Source: Paraconexibacter antarcticus (GTDB lineage: Bacteria > Actinomycetota > Thermoleophilia > Solirubrobacterales > Solirubrobacteraceae). From it: a stretch of DNA of 64,000 nucleotides. Positions within the stretch are counted from its first letter, which is position 1, and each line of letters opens with the position of its first letter. The stretch covers positions 4,034,514 to 4,098,513 of the forward strand of contig NZ_CP098502.1 in NCBI RefSeq assembly GCF_024220175.1, written 5' to 3'. This document shows positions 26,156-34,509 of this stretch, piece by piece. The translations under genes and the position numbers were made by a program. Under the pieces are notes generated by a model. That model made no database searches, had not been told where the DNA came from, and saw nothing but the letters and a program-made list of their open reading frames with translations.

Positions 26156-27469
26156 CTAGCCTCCGACCTTCTCGGTGCCCGCTTGGCAGGGCTTCGGATA
26201 CGGGTTCGCCGGATGCGACCCCGTGAGCTTTTTCGTCTGGCCGTACAGCGACTCGGGGCCGAACGTGAGGTTGAAGCGCAGCACGGCACCGTCCTGGTTG
26301 CCGTAGCCCATCATCGACGTCCACCGGGTGCCGAACAGGTTCAGGTCACAGCCGTGGAGGCCGAGGTTCACGAGGATCGGCGCGGCGTTCGCCAGGGTGC
26401 TGTCGATGTTCGGCAGCGCCGGGCGGACGGTGGACAGGAGCGCGAGCGTCGGCTTGACCGCCCTGCCGGCGTCCTGCAGCGTCGTGTTCGCCGCGCGGAG
26501 ACCGGGGCGCGACTCCCGCAGGAGCGCGCTGGTCTGCGTGAACGCGACCGGGCCGGCCTGGAGGCCGGGACGGATGTCGCGGGCGAAGCCACGCACCTGG
26601 TCGACGAGACCGCTGACGGCGGGCAGCGAGGAGCTGACCGTCGAGAACGCGCCGGGGGCCTTGTCGAGGATCGAGTGCACCGCCGCGCGCTCCTGGGTGA
26701 AGGGCTGCAGGGCCTTCGCTTCGGGAGCGAAGCCGTCGGCGATCTGCTGGCGGACCGGGTCCGCGGAGTCGGCGAGGGTGCCGGAGCCGCTGATGAGGTT
26801 GCGCACGCCGTCCTTGCGGTCGGCGATCGCGCTGAGCCAGCCGCTCGCGCTCTGGAGCGTCCCGGCCGCGCCGGGACGTCCGCCCGCGGCCGACAGCATG
26901 CCGGGCGCGCCGCCGATCGCCTCGTTCAGGTCGTTGCCGCGGCCCGCGAAGCCGGCGCCGAGCTCCTGGAAGAAGCGCTGCGCGTTCTTGCGCGTGGCCG
27001 GGTCGAACGTGCCGAGCACGGTGTCGAGCTGCACTGTCGCGCTCGTCTGGCTCGCCGGGATCTCGCCGTGGTCGGGGATCGGCGTGCCGCTCGTGCCGGG
27101 CTTGATGTCGACGTACCGGACGCCGACGGGGGAGCGCGGGCGCACCTCGAGACGGGTGTCCGACCTCAGCGGCTTGACCGACGGGTCGAGCTGCAGGTCG
27201 ACGACCGCCTGGCCGTTCTCGACCCGCGGGTTCAGAACCTGGCCGACGAGCTTGCCGCCGTCACGCACCTGGTAGTGGCCCGTGAGGTTGTCGGCCGCCG
27301 TGAAGTGGGCCTTGATGTTGTAGTAGCTGCGTCCCGGGATCGAGTCCGGCGCGCGGAAGCCGATATAGACGAGCGCGAGCACGCCGAGCACCCCGACCAT
27401 GCCGACGGTGGCCATGAAGACCCACCCGCGCTGCTGGGACGCGGGCCGTTCTGCGAATCGAGTTCTCAT
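26156..27469 (-). CDS. mceC: Mce-family protein, third in the operon
   Basis: 437 residues with an N-terminal anchor (FMATVGMVGVLGVLALVYIG), an MCE domain with VRDGGKLVGQVLNPRVENG and SPVGVRYVDIKPG, a long helical region and a C-terminal segment ending HPANPYPKPCQAGTEKVGG. The start ATG at 27469 overlaps the stop of the second gene by four bases (ATGA). It is one of six non-identical subunits expected to form the Mce ring and channel. Confidence 0.93.
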   Translation of the reverse strand: MRTRFAERPASQQRGWVFMATVGMVGVLGVLALVYIGFRAPDSIPGRSYYNIKAHFTAADNLTGHYQVRDGGKLVGQVLNPRVENGQAVVDLQLDPSVKPLRSDTRLEVRPRSPVGVRYVDIKPGTSGTPIPDHGEIPASQTSATVQLDTVLGTFDPATRKNAQRFFQELGAGFAGRGNDLNEAIGGAPGMLSAAGGRPGAAGTLQSASGWLSAIADRKDGVRNLISGSGTLADSADPVRQQIADGFAPEAKALQPFTQERAAVHSILDKAPGAFSTVSSSLPAVSGLVDQVRGFARDIRPGLQAGPVAFTQTSALLRESRPGLRAANTTLQDAGRAVKPTLALLSTVRPALPNIDSTLANAAPILVNLGLHGCDLNLFGTRWTSMMGYGNQDGAVLRFNLTFGPESLYGQTKKLTGSHPANPYPKPCQAGTEKVGG

Positions 27470-28911
27470 GGTCCCAGGAGGTAGTTGAGGATCTTGCCCG
27501 CCGCGTTGCCGCTCGAGGCGGCCGGCGCGGGCCCGGAGCTCTTCTGGCCGCTGAGGCCACCGACCAGGCCACCGACCGCGCCGGTGACGTCCTTGAGCGC
27601 CTTGTCGAGCTGGTCGGTGACCGGCTTGACGGGGTTCGCGGGGAGCTTCTTCGACAGGCCCGGGACGCTCGGCTTCTTCGGCTCAGGCGTGGCGGCGACC
27701 CGCTTCGGTGCGGCCGCCGTGCGCTGGGCGCTCGGCGTCGGGCCGGTGAGGCCGGCCAGGCCGTTGCGCTCGAGCACGGCCGTGAGCGCGGTCGCGTCCA
27801 GCGTCGGCCGCAGGCGGAAGATGTGGCCGAGCTGGTCCTTCTGGCTCGTCACGCTCGTCCACCCGTTCACGAAGTTCAGGAAGTTGTGAAGGCCGCCACC
27901 GGCGTCCGCCACGTCCACGAACGGCTTGATGTCCGCGCTGAACTTCGCCAGGCGGTCGACGGTCGGCCGCAGGACCCGCAGCGTCGGGGTGCTCTTGCGC
28001 CCGAGCGTGCTCAGCTGCGGCGAGACCCGCTTGAGCTCCGCGAGCGTCGCGTTGGCGTCGTTCGTGAAGGCGGGCAGCCGCCGCAGCGTCTCGTCGAGCT
28101 GCGGCGCGGTCGCCTTCAGGTCGTCCGCCGCCGGTGAGAGCTGGGCGCTCGCCGCCTGGAGCTTCACGAGCGTCGTGCGGAGCTGGTCGAGCGCCGCCGG
28201 GGCGTTCTGCACCGTCGCCCCGAGCTGCTTGCGGCGCTGGGCGGCGGACTGCAGCGCGTCGCCGGCGCTCTTGACGAGGTCGCCGAGGTCGTTCGCCTTC
28301 GGCCCGACCTTCACGAGCACCCGGTCACCCTGGGTGATGAGCGACCCCAGCTTCACGTTCTCCTGGTCGACCTGGGCGACGACGCGCTTGGCCGCGTCGA
28401 GCGCCGGGGGCAGGTCGGACAGGGTCTGGTTGAAGTCGGCGCCGCGCCCGGCCATCGCCAGGCCCGCCTCGTTGACGAGGATGCCCATCGCCCCGCGCGT
28501 GTCGGTGTCGAGCGTGTTCAGCACGTCGTCGATCTCGACGGGGGTCGTGGTCCGCGTCGGCGGGATCGTCACGCCCGACTTCAGCGGCTTGGAGAGGTCG
28601 CCCGGGTTGAGGTCGACGTACTTCTCGCCGAGGAGGTTCACGGGGCGGATCGCCGCGCTCGCTCCCTCGCCGATGGGGTAGGCGCCCTTGTCGAGCTCCA
28701 TCTTCAGGACCGCGTGGTCCTGCTTGTCGAGCGTGATCTTCGTGATCTTGCCGGCGGCCACCTGCCCGACCTTCACGTTGTAGTTCTTCAGGATGCCGCC
28801 GGCGTCGTTGGCCTTGACGTAGACGACGTACTTGTCGCCGCCTCCGGTCAGGACGAGCACCGCGGCGACCACGACGGCCGCCACGAGCACCGCGGGGATG
28901 AGCTTCCTCAC
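27466..28911 (-). CDS. mceB: Mce-family protein, second in the operon, with a basic Pro/Ala tail
   Basis: 481 residues from GTG 28911 (VRKLIPAVLVAAVVVAAVLV), which overlaps the previous stop (GTGA). A very short cytoplasmic start leads into the anchor. The MCE domain contains YNVKVGQVAAGKITKITLDK and LLGEKYVDLNPGDL. The helical region extends to about residue 390. The last 90 residues are Lys/Pro/Ala-rich and end GKILNYLLGP, a tail shared in style with the fourth Mce protein. Longer upstream starts would overlap the first Mce gene extensively and are rejected. Confidence 0.92.
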   Translation of the reverse strand: MRKLIPAVLVAAVVVAAVLVLTGGGDKYVVYVKANDAGGILKNYNVKVGQVAAGKITKITLDKQDHAVLKMELDKGAYPIGEGASAAIRPVNLLGEKYVDLNPGDLSKPLKSGVTIPPTRTTTPVEIDDVLNTLDTDTRGAMGILVNEAGLAMAGRGADFNQTLSDLPPALDAAKRVVAQVDQENVKLGSLITQGDRVLVKVGPKANDLGDLVKSAGDALQSAAQRRKQLGATVQNAPAALDQLRTTLVKLQAASAQLSPAADDLKATAPQLDETLRRLPAFTNDANATLAELKRVSPQLSTLGRKSTPTLRVLRPTVDRLAKFSADIKPFVDVADAGGGLHNFLNFVNGWTSVTSQKDQLGHIFRLRPTLDATALTAVLERNGLAGLTGPTPSAQRTAAAPKRVAATPEPKKPSVPGLSKKLPANPVKPVTDQLDKALKDVTGAVGGLVGGLSGQKSSGPAPAASSGNAAGKILNYLLGP

Positions 28912-30293
28912 TTGGAGACCTCCGGGTCCTGCTTGGGGTCCAGGCCGGCGGGGGTGATGCCGCACTCGGGCTGGAACCACGGCTTGCCGGCATCCAGGCC
29001 GGGCGGACGGATCAGGGCGTAGCCTTGGCCGGTGAGCGCGGTGTACTGCGCCGGCGTCATCGGGTTGGACGTGACGCTCGCCGCACCGGCGTTGGCCCAG
29101 ATACGCCCGATGTGACCGGTGTTGTCGTACCCCTGGTTGTAGCTCGTCCACTTCGTCAGGAGGCCGGCGAGGTCCGGTGCGTACGGGCGCAGGCACGTCA
29201 TGAGCGGCGTGAGGCCGGTGAGCCCGGGCGCGGCCGTCTTGGCGAACGGGCCCGCCTCCTTGAGGAGCGCCGTGATGCTCGGCGCCGTCCGGCGCGCCGT
29301 GCGGAAGGTCGCGACCGCCACGGGGACGGTCTTCTTCAGGTTCGCGAGCGCCGGACGCAGGTCGCGGGCCACGCGGCCGAGCTCGACCGCGCCGGGACGC
29401 AGGTCGGAGACGAGGCCGTCGAGGTGGCCGACGCTCGTGTCCAGCCGGGCGAGGGTCGTGCGGGCCTCCTGGGCGGCGCCCGGGAAGCGCTCGAGCGAGC
29501 CCTTGATGCCGTCGGTGTTCGCGGCGAAGGTGCGGAACGTCTGCGAGGCGACGCCGACGAGGTCGGAGATCGCGGCCTTGCGCGTCTGCAGAGCCGTCGT
29601 CACGCGGTAGGTGTTCGCGACGAACGCGCGCAGGGCGGGCTCGTTCGCGCTCAGGTCACCCGTGAGGTTGGCGACGGCGCCGATGCCGTCGGGGGTCTTC
29701 TGCACGGCCGAGCTCAGCTGGGGCGCGCGGGTGCCGAACGTGTCGCCGGTGCCCTTGAGGGTGCCCTTCAGGCTCTTGCGCGTCACCTTGTTGAAGGTGT
29801 CGAAGACGTCGTCGAACTCGGTCGACTCGATCGAGTCGGCGTTCGGGATGACGCCGTGGTCGGGGATCACGGGGGCGGACGCCGGGCCGGGGATCAGCTC
29901 GATCTGCCGGGTGCCGTTGCCGATCGTCGAGCCGAAGCGCAGGGCCGCCTTCGTGCCCTGGTGCAGCGGCCAGACCTTGTCGTCCTTGATGCCGAGGGTG
30001 ATGACGGCGCGGCCGTCCTCGTTCTTGATGCCCTTGACCTTGCCGGCGTCCAGGCCGTCGACGCGGACGTCGAGGCCCGAGTAGACGCTCACCGCCTCGT
30101 CGAACACCACCCGGACGTCATGCGGCTGGGTGCGCGTGCCCTTCGCCCAGACGGCGAAGACCACGAGCAACCCGACTCCGATGACGATCCAGGGCCGCCC
30201 GACGAGCCAGAGCCCGCCGCGGCGGGCGCGCTCTCCCGCGCCCAGCCGCCCTTCGTCGTCCGTGACGTCGCCGTCATCCCCTGCGTATCCCAT
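28908..30293 (-). CDS. mceA: Mce-family protein, first in the operon
   Basis: 461 residues. An acidic cytoplasmic N-terminus of about 35 residues precedes the anchor (WIVIGVGLLVVFAVWAKG). The MCE domain holds VYSGLDVRVDGLDAGKVKG and IGNGTRQIELIPG, and a helical region follows. The C-terminus contains two cysteines (LMTCLRPYAPDL and FQPECGITP). Start ATG 30293 has GGGGTAGG upstream. It sits directly behind the two YrbE permease genes, as in canonical yrbE-mce operons. Confidence 0.93.
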   Translation of the reverse strand: MGYAGDDGDVTDDEGRLGAGERARRGGLWLVGRPWIVIGVGLLVVFAVWAKGTRTQPHDVRVVFDEAVSVYSGLDVRVDGLDAGKVKGIKNEDGRAVITLGIKDDKVWPLHQGTKAALRFGSTIGNGTRQIELIPGPASAPVIPDHGVIPNADSIESTEFDDVFDTFNKVTRKSLKGTLKGTGDTFGTRAPQLSSAVQKTPDGIGAVANLTGDLSANEPALRAFVANTYRVTTALQTRKAAISDLVGVASQTFRTFAANTDGIKGSLERFPGAAQEARTTLARLDTSVGHLDGLVSDLRPGAVELGRVARDLRPALANLKKTVPVAVATFRTARRTAPSITALLKEAGPFAKTAAPGLTGLTPLMTCLRPYAPDLAGLLTKWTSYNQGYDNTGHIGRIWANAGAASVTSNPMTPAQYTALTGQGYALIRPPGLDAGKPWFQPECGITPAGLDPKQDPEVSK

Positions 30294-30325
30294 TCCTACC
30301 CCTGACTCGTTACTTCGGTTCGGTA

Positions 30326-31189
30326 CTACCCGCCGACAGGCGCGTTCGGCTTGACGCCCCAGAACAGCATCGTGAGCCCCGCCCCGATGACGTGGATCAG
30401 GATGAGGTTGAGGATCATCGAGCGCGCCGTGGCGTTACCCACGCCGACCGGGCCACCGCTCGCGCGGTACCCGTAGAACATGCCGAGGATCATGATCACG
30501 GTGCTCGTGAGCATGACCTTGATGAAGCAGTACACGAAGTCGATCGGTGTGCTGAACGTCCAGTGCACGTTCTCCCAACCGCCCTGCGAGACCTCGCCGA
30601 TCTGCACGACGATGACGAGGAAGTTGCCGATGAAGTGCGTCGCGACCGCGAGCACCCAGATGAGCGGCAGGGTGATCCAGCCCGCCACGAGACGGGTGGC
30701 GACGATGTAGCGCATGGGGTTGAGGCCCATGGACTCCATCGCGTCGATCTCGTCCTGGATCCGCATCGACCCGATCTCCGCGCAGAGGCCGCAACCGACC
30801 TTCGCGGCGAAGATGTAGCCCCACATGTACGGGATCATCTCCCGCAGCGCGCAGTAGCTCGTGAAGACGCCCGAGTAGACGGTGGCGCCGTAGCCACGGA
30901 GGACGTAGTTGGCCTCCGTGCCGCACGTCGTCCCCATCAGGAACGTCATGAAGCAGATGATGGCCGCGGAGCCGGCGATGAGGATGCCGCACTGCCGCAG
31001 GATCTCCGCGGAGTAGCGCCAGACGCCACGCAGCTCCATCATGGCCCGGCCGGTGAAGACGCCGATCTCGGCGGCCTCCTGGAGGAGGCCCTTGATCGGG
31101 GCCTTGAGGCCCGTGGTGAAGCGCTCGGCAACGGGGGGGCCGGCCATCTCACCGCGCAGGCGCGGTGCTCGCAAAGTCGAGGATTCCAT
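30326..31189 (-). CDS. yrbEB: YrbE/MlaE-family ABC permease, second
   Basis: 287 residues with about five or six membrane spans. It carries the MlaE signature region around AAKVGCGLCAEIGSMRIQDEIDAMESMG near the middle, the cytoplasmic helix that contacts the ATPase. ATG 31189 has an AGGAGAGG ribosome-binding site. With the partner YrbE and the MlaF-type ATPase it forms the inner-membrane ABC part of the Mce importer. Confidence 0.94.
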   Translation of the reverse strand: MESSTLRAPRLRGEMAGPPVAERFTTGLKAPIKGLLQEAAEIGVFTGRAMMELRGVWRYSAEILRQCGILIAGSAAIICFMTFLMGTTCGTEANYVLRGYGATVYSGVFTSYCALREMIPYMWGYIFAAKVGCGLCAEIGSMRIQDEIDAMESMGLNPMRYIVATRLVAGWITLPLIWVLAVATHFIGNFLVIVVQIGEVSQGGWENVHWTFSTPIDFVYCFIKVMLTSTVIMILGMFYGYRASGGPVGVGNATARSMILNLILIHVIGAGLTMLFWGVKPNAPVGG

Positions 31190-31204
31190 GGTGTCTTCCT
31201 CTCC

Positions 31205-32080
31205 TTAGTGAAGGTTGCCGGTCTCGGGGTACGCCGCGAGAAGGATGGCGGTGAACAGGTAGTTGAAGACCCAGATCCCGGCGAAGGAGATGACGACGGC
31301 CTGGTTGACCGCCTTGCCGACGCCCTGGGCGCCGCCCTTCACGTTGAGGCCCTTGTAGCAGCAGGCGACCGCGATGATGAAGCCGAAGCCCGTCGTCTTG
31401 AACACCGCTCCGAAGAGATCCGGGAAGGTGAAGTTCGACGTGAACGTCGCGACGTAGCCCGCCGAGGTCTCGCCCCACACCACGACGGTCGCGAGCCAGC
31501 CGCCGACGCAGCCGAACACGAGCGCGATGATGTTCATGAGCGGCGTGATGATGCCGAGCGCGAGGAACCGCGGGGTCACGATCTGCCGGACGGGGTCGAG
31601 GCCGAGGACCGCCATGGCGTCGAGCTCCTCGCGCACCTTGCGGGCGCCGAGGTCGGCGCAGATGGCGGTGCCGGCCACGCCGGCGATGACCATGCCGTTG
31701 ATCCAGCCCGCGAACTCGCGGATGGAGGCCATGACGAAGAAGGCTCCCTCGCGGTCGAGGGTGCCGAAGATCTGGGTGAGGTTCGCCGCCTGCAGCCCGG
31801 GAGCGCCGAAGCCGAAGGCGACGGTGCTGATGAGCATCGGGATCATGCAGCGACGGAGGATGAGGAACGACTCCTCGACGAACTCCTCCTTCCAGCTGTA
31901 CGGCGGGGTGAAGGTCGCCGCGACGGCCTTGCCCGTGAGCAGCATCATGCCTGCGATCTGCTCGAGCCACCCGAAGTAGTCGTTGAAGATCTGCTGCCCG
32001 GTGCTGGGCCGCTCGTCCTCGTAACCGGGGACATCGACGACTGGTGGTGCAACACGCGGCTGCGTGACGTTGGACGCCAT
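31205..32080 (-). CDS. yrbEA: YrbE/MlaE-family ABC permease, first
   Basis: 291 residues from ATG 32080 (MASNVTQPRV), preceded by a purine-rich GGAGGGG site. An in-frame ATG 51 bases upstream lacks one. About five spans follow an N-terminal cytoplasmic part. The coupling helix reads ICADLGARKVREELDAMAVLG. The 15-base gap to the second permease shows cotranscription. The 191-base gap to the ATPase gene upstream contains a G/C hairpin and may hold a promoter or an attenuator. Confidence 0.94.
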   Translation of the reverse strand: MASNVTQPRVAPPVVDVPGYEDERPSTGQQIFNDYFGWLEQIAGMMLLTGKAVAATFTPPYSWKEEFVEESFLILRRCMIPMLISTVAFGFGAPGLQAANLTQIFGTLDREGAFFVMASIREFAGWINGMVIAGVAGTAICADLGARKVREELDAMAVLGLDPVRQIVTPRFLALGIITPLMNIIALVFGCVGGWLATVVVWGETSAGYVATFTSNFTFPDLFGAVFKTTGFGFIIAVACCYKGLNVKGGAQGVGKAVNQAVVISFAGIWVFNYLFTAILLAAYPETGNLH

Positions 32081-32213
32081 CAGATTCCCCTCCCTTCCTG
32101 CATCGTGATCATCATGAATGTCCCAATTCATTCCTGCGGGTTGTCAGGGGTGGAAGCGTTCTCCACCGTGTTTGACAGCCTGTCGAGATCCTAAGGGCCC
32201 GGTAAGAGGTCGT

Positions 32214-32242
32214 GGGGGGAGAACATCTCCCCCCCCTGGGGG
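32214..32242. terminator. Strong G/C hairpin between the ATPase and permease genes
   Basis: GGGGGGAGA (32214-32222) pairs perfectly with TCTCCCCCC (32226-32234) across a 3-base loop. An overlapping C-run, T, GGGGG (32229-32242) gives an alternative dyad. It lies 30-58 bases behind the mlaF-type stop and 134 bases before yrbEA on the minus strand. Partial termination could set the ATPase:permease ratio. No T-run follows. Confidence 0.45.
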
Positions 32243-32271
32243 ATTTCCGACCCCGACCGAGCGGCCACGCG

Positions 32272-33201
32272 TCATTCCATGCCGAGCGGACCGTCGATGC
32301 GACGGTTGAGGAACTGGCTCACGAAGGGGTTCTTCGAGTTGAACATGTCGTCCCGCTCGCCGGCCTGGACGATCTTGCCCTTCCACAGGACGGCGAAGTA
32401 CTCGCCGACCTGGCGGGCGGAGTTCACGTCGTGCGTGATGACGATGTAGGTGCCGCCATGCTGCTCGTGCATCTGGCGGATGAGCTCGCAGAGCAGCGCG
32501 GTGCGGACGGGGTCAAGGCCCGAGTCCGGCTCGTCGAACATGACGATCTCGGGCTCGAGGACGAGGGCGCGGGCGAAGCCGGCGCGCTTGCGCATACCGC
32601 CCGACAGCTCGTTCGGCAGGCGGTCCCGCGCGATGTCGAGGCCGACGTCGTCCAGGCGCGCGTTGACGACGCGGCGGATCTCCTTCTCGGAGAGGTCGGT
32701 GTGCTGGCGCAGCGGGAAGGCGACGTTGTCGAAGACGGTCATCGACCCGAAGAGCGCGCCGTCCTGGAAGAGGATCCCGAACTTCTTGCGGACCTCGAGG
32801 AGCTTGCTCATGGGCATGTCGTTCAGCGACTCGCCGTGGATGAGGACCTCGCCCTTGTCGGGGAACAGCAGCCCGATGAGGTGCTTGATGAGGACCGACT
32901 TGCCGGTGCCGGACGGGCCGAGGATGCAGGTGACCATCCCCTCCGGGATGCCGACGTCGAGCCCGTCGAGGATCTTCGCGCGGCCGAAGGACTTCTTCAC
33001 GCCCTTGCACTGGATCGACCAGTAGTCGCCGGGGTGGTCCTCGGCGACCGCGATCGATCCCTCGTGCAGCTCGTGCTCGGCGCCGTAGCTCGCGGCCTGG
33101 TCGAGCAGCGCGGAGGACTCGGGGTCGAGCTGCTTGCCCGCCGCGAGGCGCGCATCCATGGCGTCACCGTTGGAGGACGAGCCTCTGGAAATTCGTGGCA
33201 T
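32272..33201 (-). CDS. mlaF: MlaF/Mkl-type ABC ATPase of the Mce importer
   Basis: 309 residues with an N-terminal extension of about 60 residues before the ABC core. It has Walker A GPSGTGKS near residue 93, Q-loop FQDGALFG, signature LSGGMRKRAG, Walker B IVMFDEPDSGLD and switch His in VITHD. It powers the YrbE permeases. ATG 33201 lies 7 bases behind a TAGGGT -10 box. ATG 33159 (MDARLAAG) is an internal alternative. A pseudo-ATPase paralogue lies at 37371. Confidence 0.95.
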   Translation of the reverse strand: MPRISRGSSSNGDAMDARLAAGKQLDPESSALLDQAASYGAEHELHEGSIAVAEDHPGDYWSIQCKGVKKSFGRAKILDGLDVGIPEGMVTCILGPSGTGKSVLIKHLIGLLFPDKGEVLIHGESLNDMPMSKLLEVRKKFGILFQDGALFGSMTVFDNVAFPLRQHTDLSEKEIRRVVNARLDDVGLDIARDRLPNELSGGMRKRAGFARALVLEPEIVMFDEPDSGLDPVRTALLCELIRQMHEQHGGTYIVITHDVNSARQVGEYFAVLWKGKIVQAGERDDMFNSKNPFVSQFLNRRIDGPLGME

Positions 33202-33208
33202 GAGGCCG

Positions 33209-33275
33209 ACCCTAATCGCCCCGCGAAATCCGGTGCGCGATACGAGGGGGGGATCCGCGTGCCCCCTTTGGGGGG
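33209..33275 (-). promoter_or_regulatory. Leaderless promoter of mlaF with an upstream C/G dyad
   Basis: TAGGGT (minus strand, 33209-33214) lies 7 bases before ATG 33201. CCCCC-TTT-GGGGGG (33262-33275) is centred about 67 bases before the start, with another G-run at 33245-33252. The sequence GATTAGGGTCGGCC around the -10 box recurs exactly on the plus strand at 34384-34398. Confidence 0.5.
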
Positions 33276-33373
33276 ACGCCTCGCGAAAGTGCCGACGGGG
33301 ATTGGGGAATCGCCCAGATCGGGGGGACGAGATTGTGGCGCGCAGACAGAACGGCGTCGCGCCCGTGGCCGCG

Positions 33374-33667
33374 TCAGCCGCGGTCGCGCCGGAGGCCCTG
33401 GAGGACCTCGTCCGGCTTCAGCTCGGGCAGGCCCTGGGCCCGCCGCCGGCGGTTGGCGGTCTCGAGCATCTGGTCGACGTCCTCGTGCTCGAGGATCCGC
33501 TTGGCGTCGGCGCGGCGGCCGGGATCCCAGTCGACGAGGTCGGACCCGTCACCCGGCGAGAGGCGCCCGAGGAGGAAGAAGAAGAGGATCAGGCCGACGA
33601 AGAACGAGAGCCCGAGCATCGGGACGCTCATCTGGAACCCGAGGGGGAGGTGCGCGAGCGCCGTCAT
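33374..33667 (-). CDS. Small single-pass membrane protein upstream of the Mce ATPase
   Basis: 97 residues. One hydrophobic segment (PMLGLSFFVGLILFFFLLG, about residues 16-34) is followed by an acidic-basic cytoplasmic tail with two helical stretches (ADAKRILEHEDVDQMLETANRRRR and a final LKPDEVLQGLRRDRG). A -10 box TAGTGT on the minus strand lies 7 bases before ATG 33667. The family is not recognised. Position suggests a Mce-linked accessory protein. Confidence 0.7.
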   Translation of the reverse strand: MTALAHLPLGFQMSVPMLGLSFFVGLILFFFLLGRLSPGDGSDLVDWDPGRRADAKRILEHEDVDQMLETANRRRRAQGLPELKPDEVLQGLRRDRG

Positions 33668-33734
33668 TCGGATGACACTACGCGGCGGTCGCGGACGCTG
33701 TCCAGCGTCCGCGACCGGTCCTGCGCCAGCTTGG

Positions 33735-34136
33735 CTAGACGGCCGCGCCGTCCTTCGCCGCGACGCCCTCGCGGTACATCGGGAACAGCGGCTTCGTCAG
33801 CGGGACGAGCTTGAGGATCTTGTTGACCGGGCCCTTGGCCTTGACCTGGCCCTTGGCCAGCCCGACGGCCAGGTTGTACTCGCCACGCCAGTACTTGTCG
33901 CCCGTGTCGGCGGTCATGTACAGCTTGACGTCGGCGTCCTCGTTCTCCTCGCCGGTGAGGACCTCGATGTTGTCGCCGTGCATCTTGATCGTCATGACCG
34001 ACTCGGGGTCGGTGTAGTAGATCGTCAGGTCGATGTCCGCGGCGGCCATCTTCGGGCCGACCTCGGTCTTTGACGCTTCGACGAAGACGCCGCCCAGGTA
34101 CTGGTAGACCTCATCCGCGTCCTTGAAGAAGGGCAT
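33735..34136 (-). CDS. SCP2-like sterol/lipid carrier protein
   Basis: 133 residues from ATG 34136 with an AGGAGA ribosome-binding site. The fold pattern is SCP2-like: an N-terminal amphipathic helix (DADEVYQYLGGVFVEASK), alternating strands (DIDLTIYYTDPESVMTIKMHG, DADVKLYMTADTG) and a C-terminal AVGLAKGQVKAKGPVNKILKLVPL segment typical of SCP2 domains. SCP2 proteins carry sterols or acyl lipids in the cytosol. Here the gene heads the Mce locus, so it could accept imported lipid. A related carrier is at 35775. Confidence 0.78.
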   Translation of the reverse strand: MPFFKDADEVYQYLGGVFVEASKTEVGPKMAAADIDLTIYYTDPESVMTIKMHGDNIEVLTGEENEDADVKLYMTADTGDKYWRGEYNLAVGLAKGQVKAKGPVNKILKLVPLTKPLFPMYREGVAAKDGAAV

Positions 34137-34207
34137 CGGTTCTCCTCTTGTCCTCTGGTGGTGGTGGCCTGTCCGCGGAGCCGGATGGTCCCGCAGGCCG
34201 TGTGCCA

Positions 34208-34252
34208 ACCGTAGGCGCACCCTCGGCACCCGCCATCCCCCTCGCGGGGGAT
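34208..34252 (-). promoter_or_regulatory. SCP2 promoter with an ATCCCCC/GGGGGAT dyad at about -42
   Basis: TACGGT (minus strand, 34208-34213) is a candidate -10 box, which puts the transcription start near 34201 and leaves a leader with a ribosome-binding site. ATCCCCC (34235-34241) and GGGGGAT (34246-34252) form a 7-bp dyad with a TCGC spacer. It is centred about 42 bases before that start, the place for a LuxR-type activator. Confidence 0.45.
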
Positions 34253-34509
34253 CTTCACCCCCCAAGGTGGATTTCGCGGCACGGGCGGGCCCGTCCCGGC
34301 GGCGGAACGGAGGGGGCACGCGCCCTCCCTCATCAGGGGGATGCGGTTGTTGCCCCGGGATGATGGCCGGGCCCGCCCAGGCGGATTAGGGTCGGCCGAT
34401 GAGCCACCGAGCGGCGAGCCGGGAGGACCGGTCCCCGCTGCGCACGGGGACCGCCCCCGCCTGCGCGGAGGCCGGCGTCCACCGCGGCGGCGGGCGCGCG
34501 CCCGCGCGC
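34253..34509. other. Gene-free stretch with further C/G dyads and a plus-strand promoter
   Basis: Together with the SCP2 leader this makes 373 bases without a convincing gene. It holds CACCCCCCAAGGTGG near 34257, CCCTCATCAGGGGG near 34327 and CCCCGGG at 34353-34359. TAGGGT (34387-34392) lies on the plus strand 6 bases before an ATG at 34399. The frame opened by that ATG runs antisense through the GAF-LuxR gene and does not look like a real protein, so the promoter may make an antisense RNA. Confidence 0.4.
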
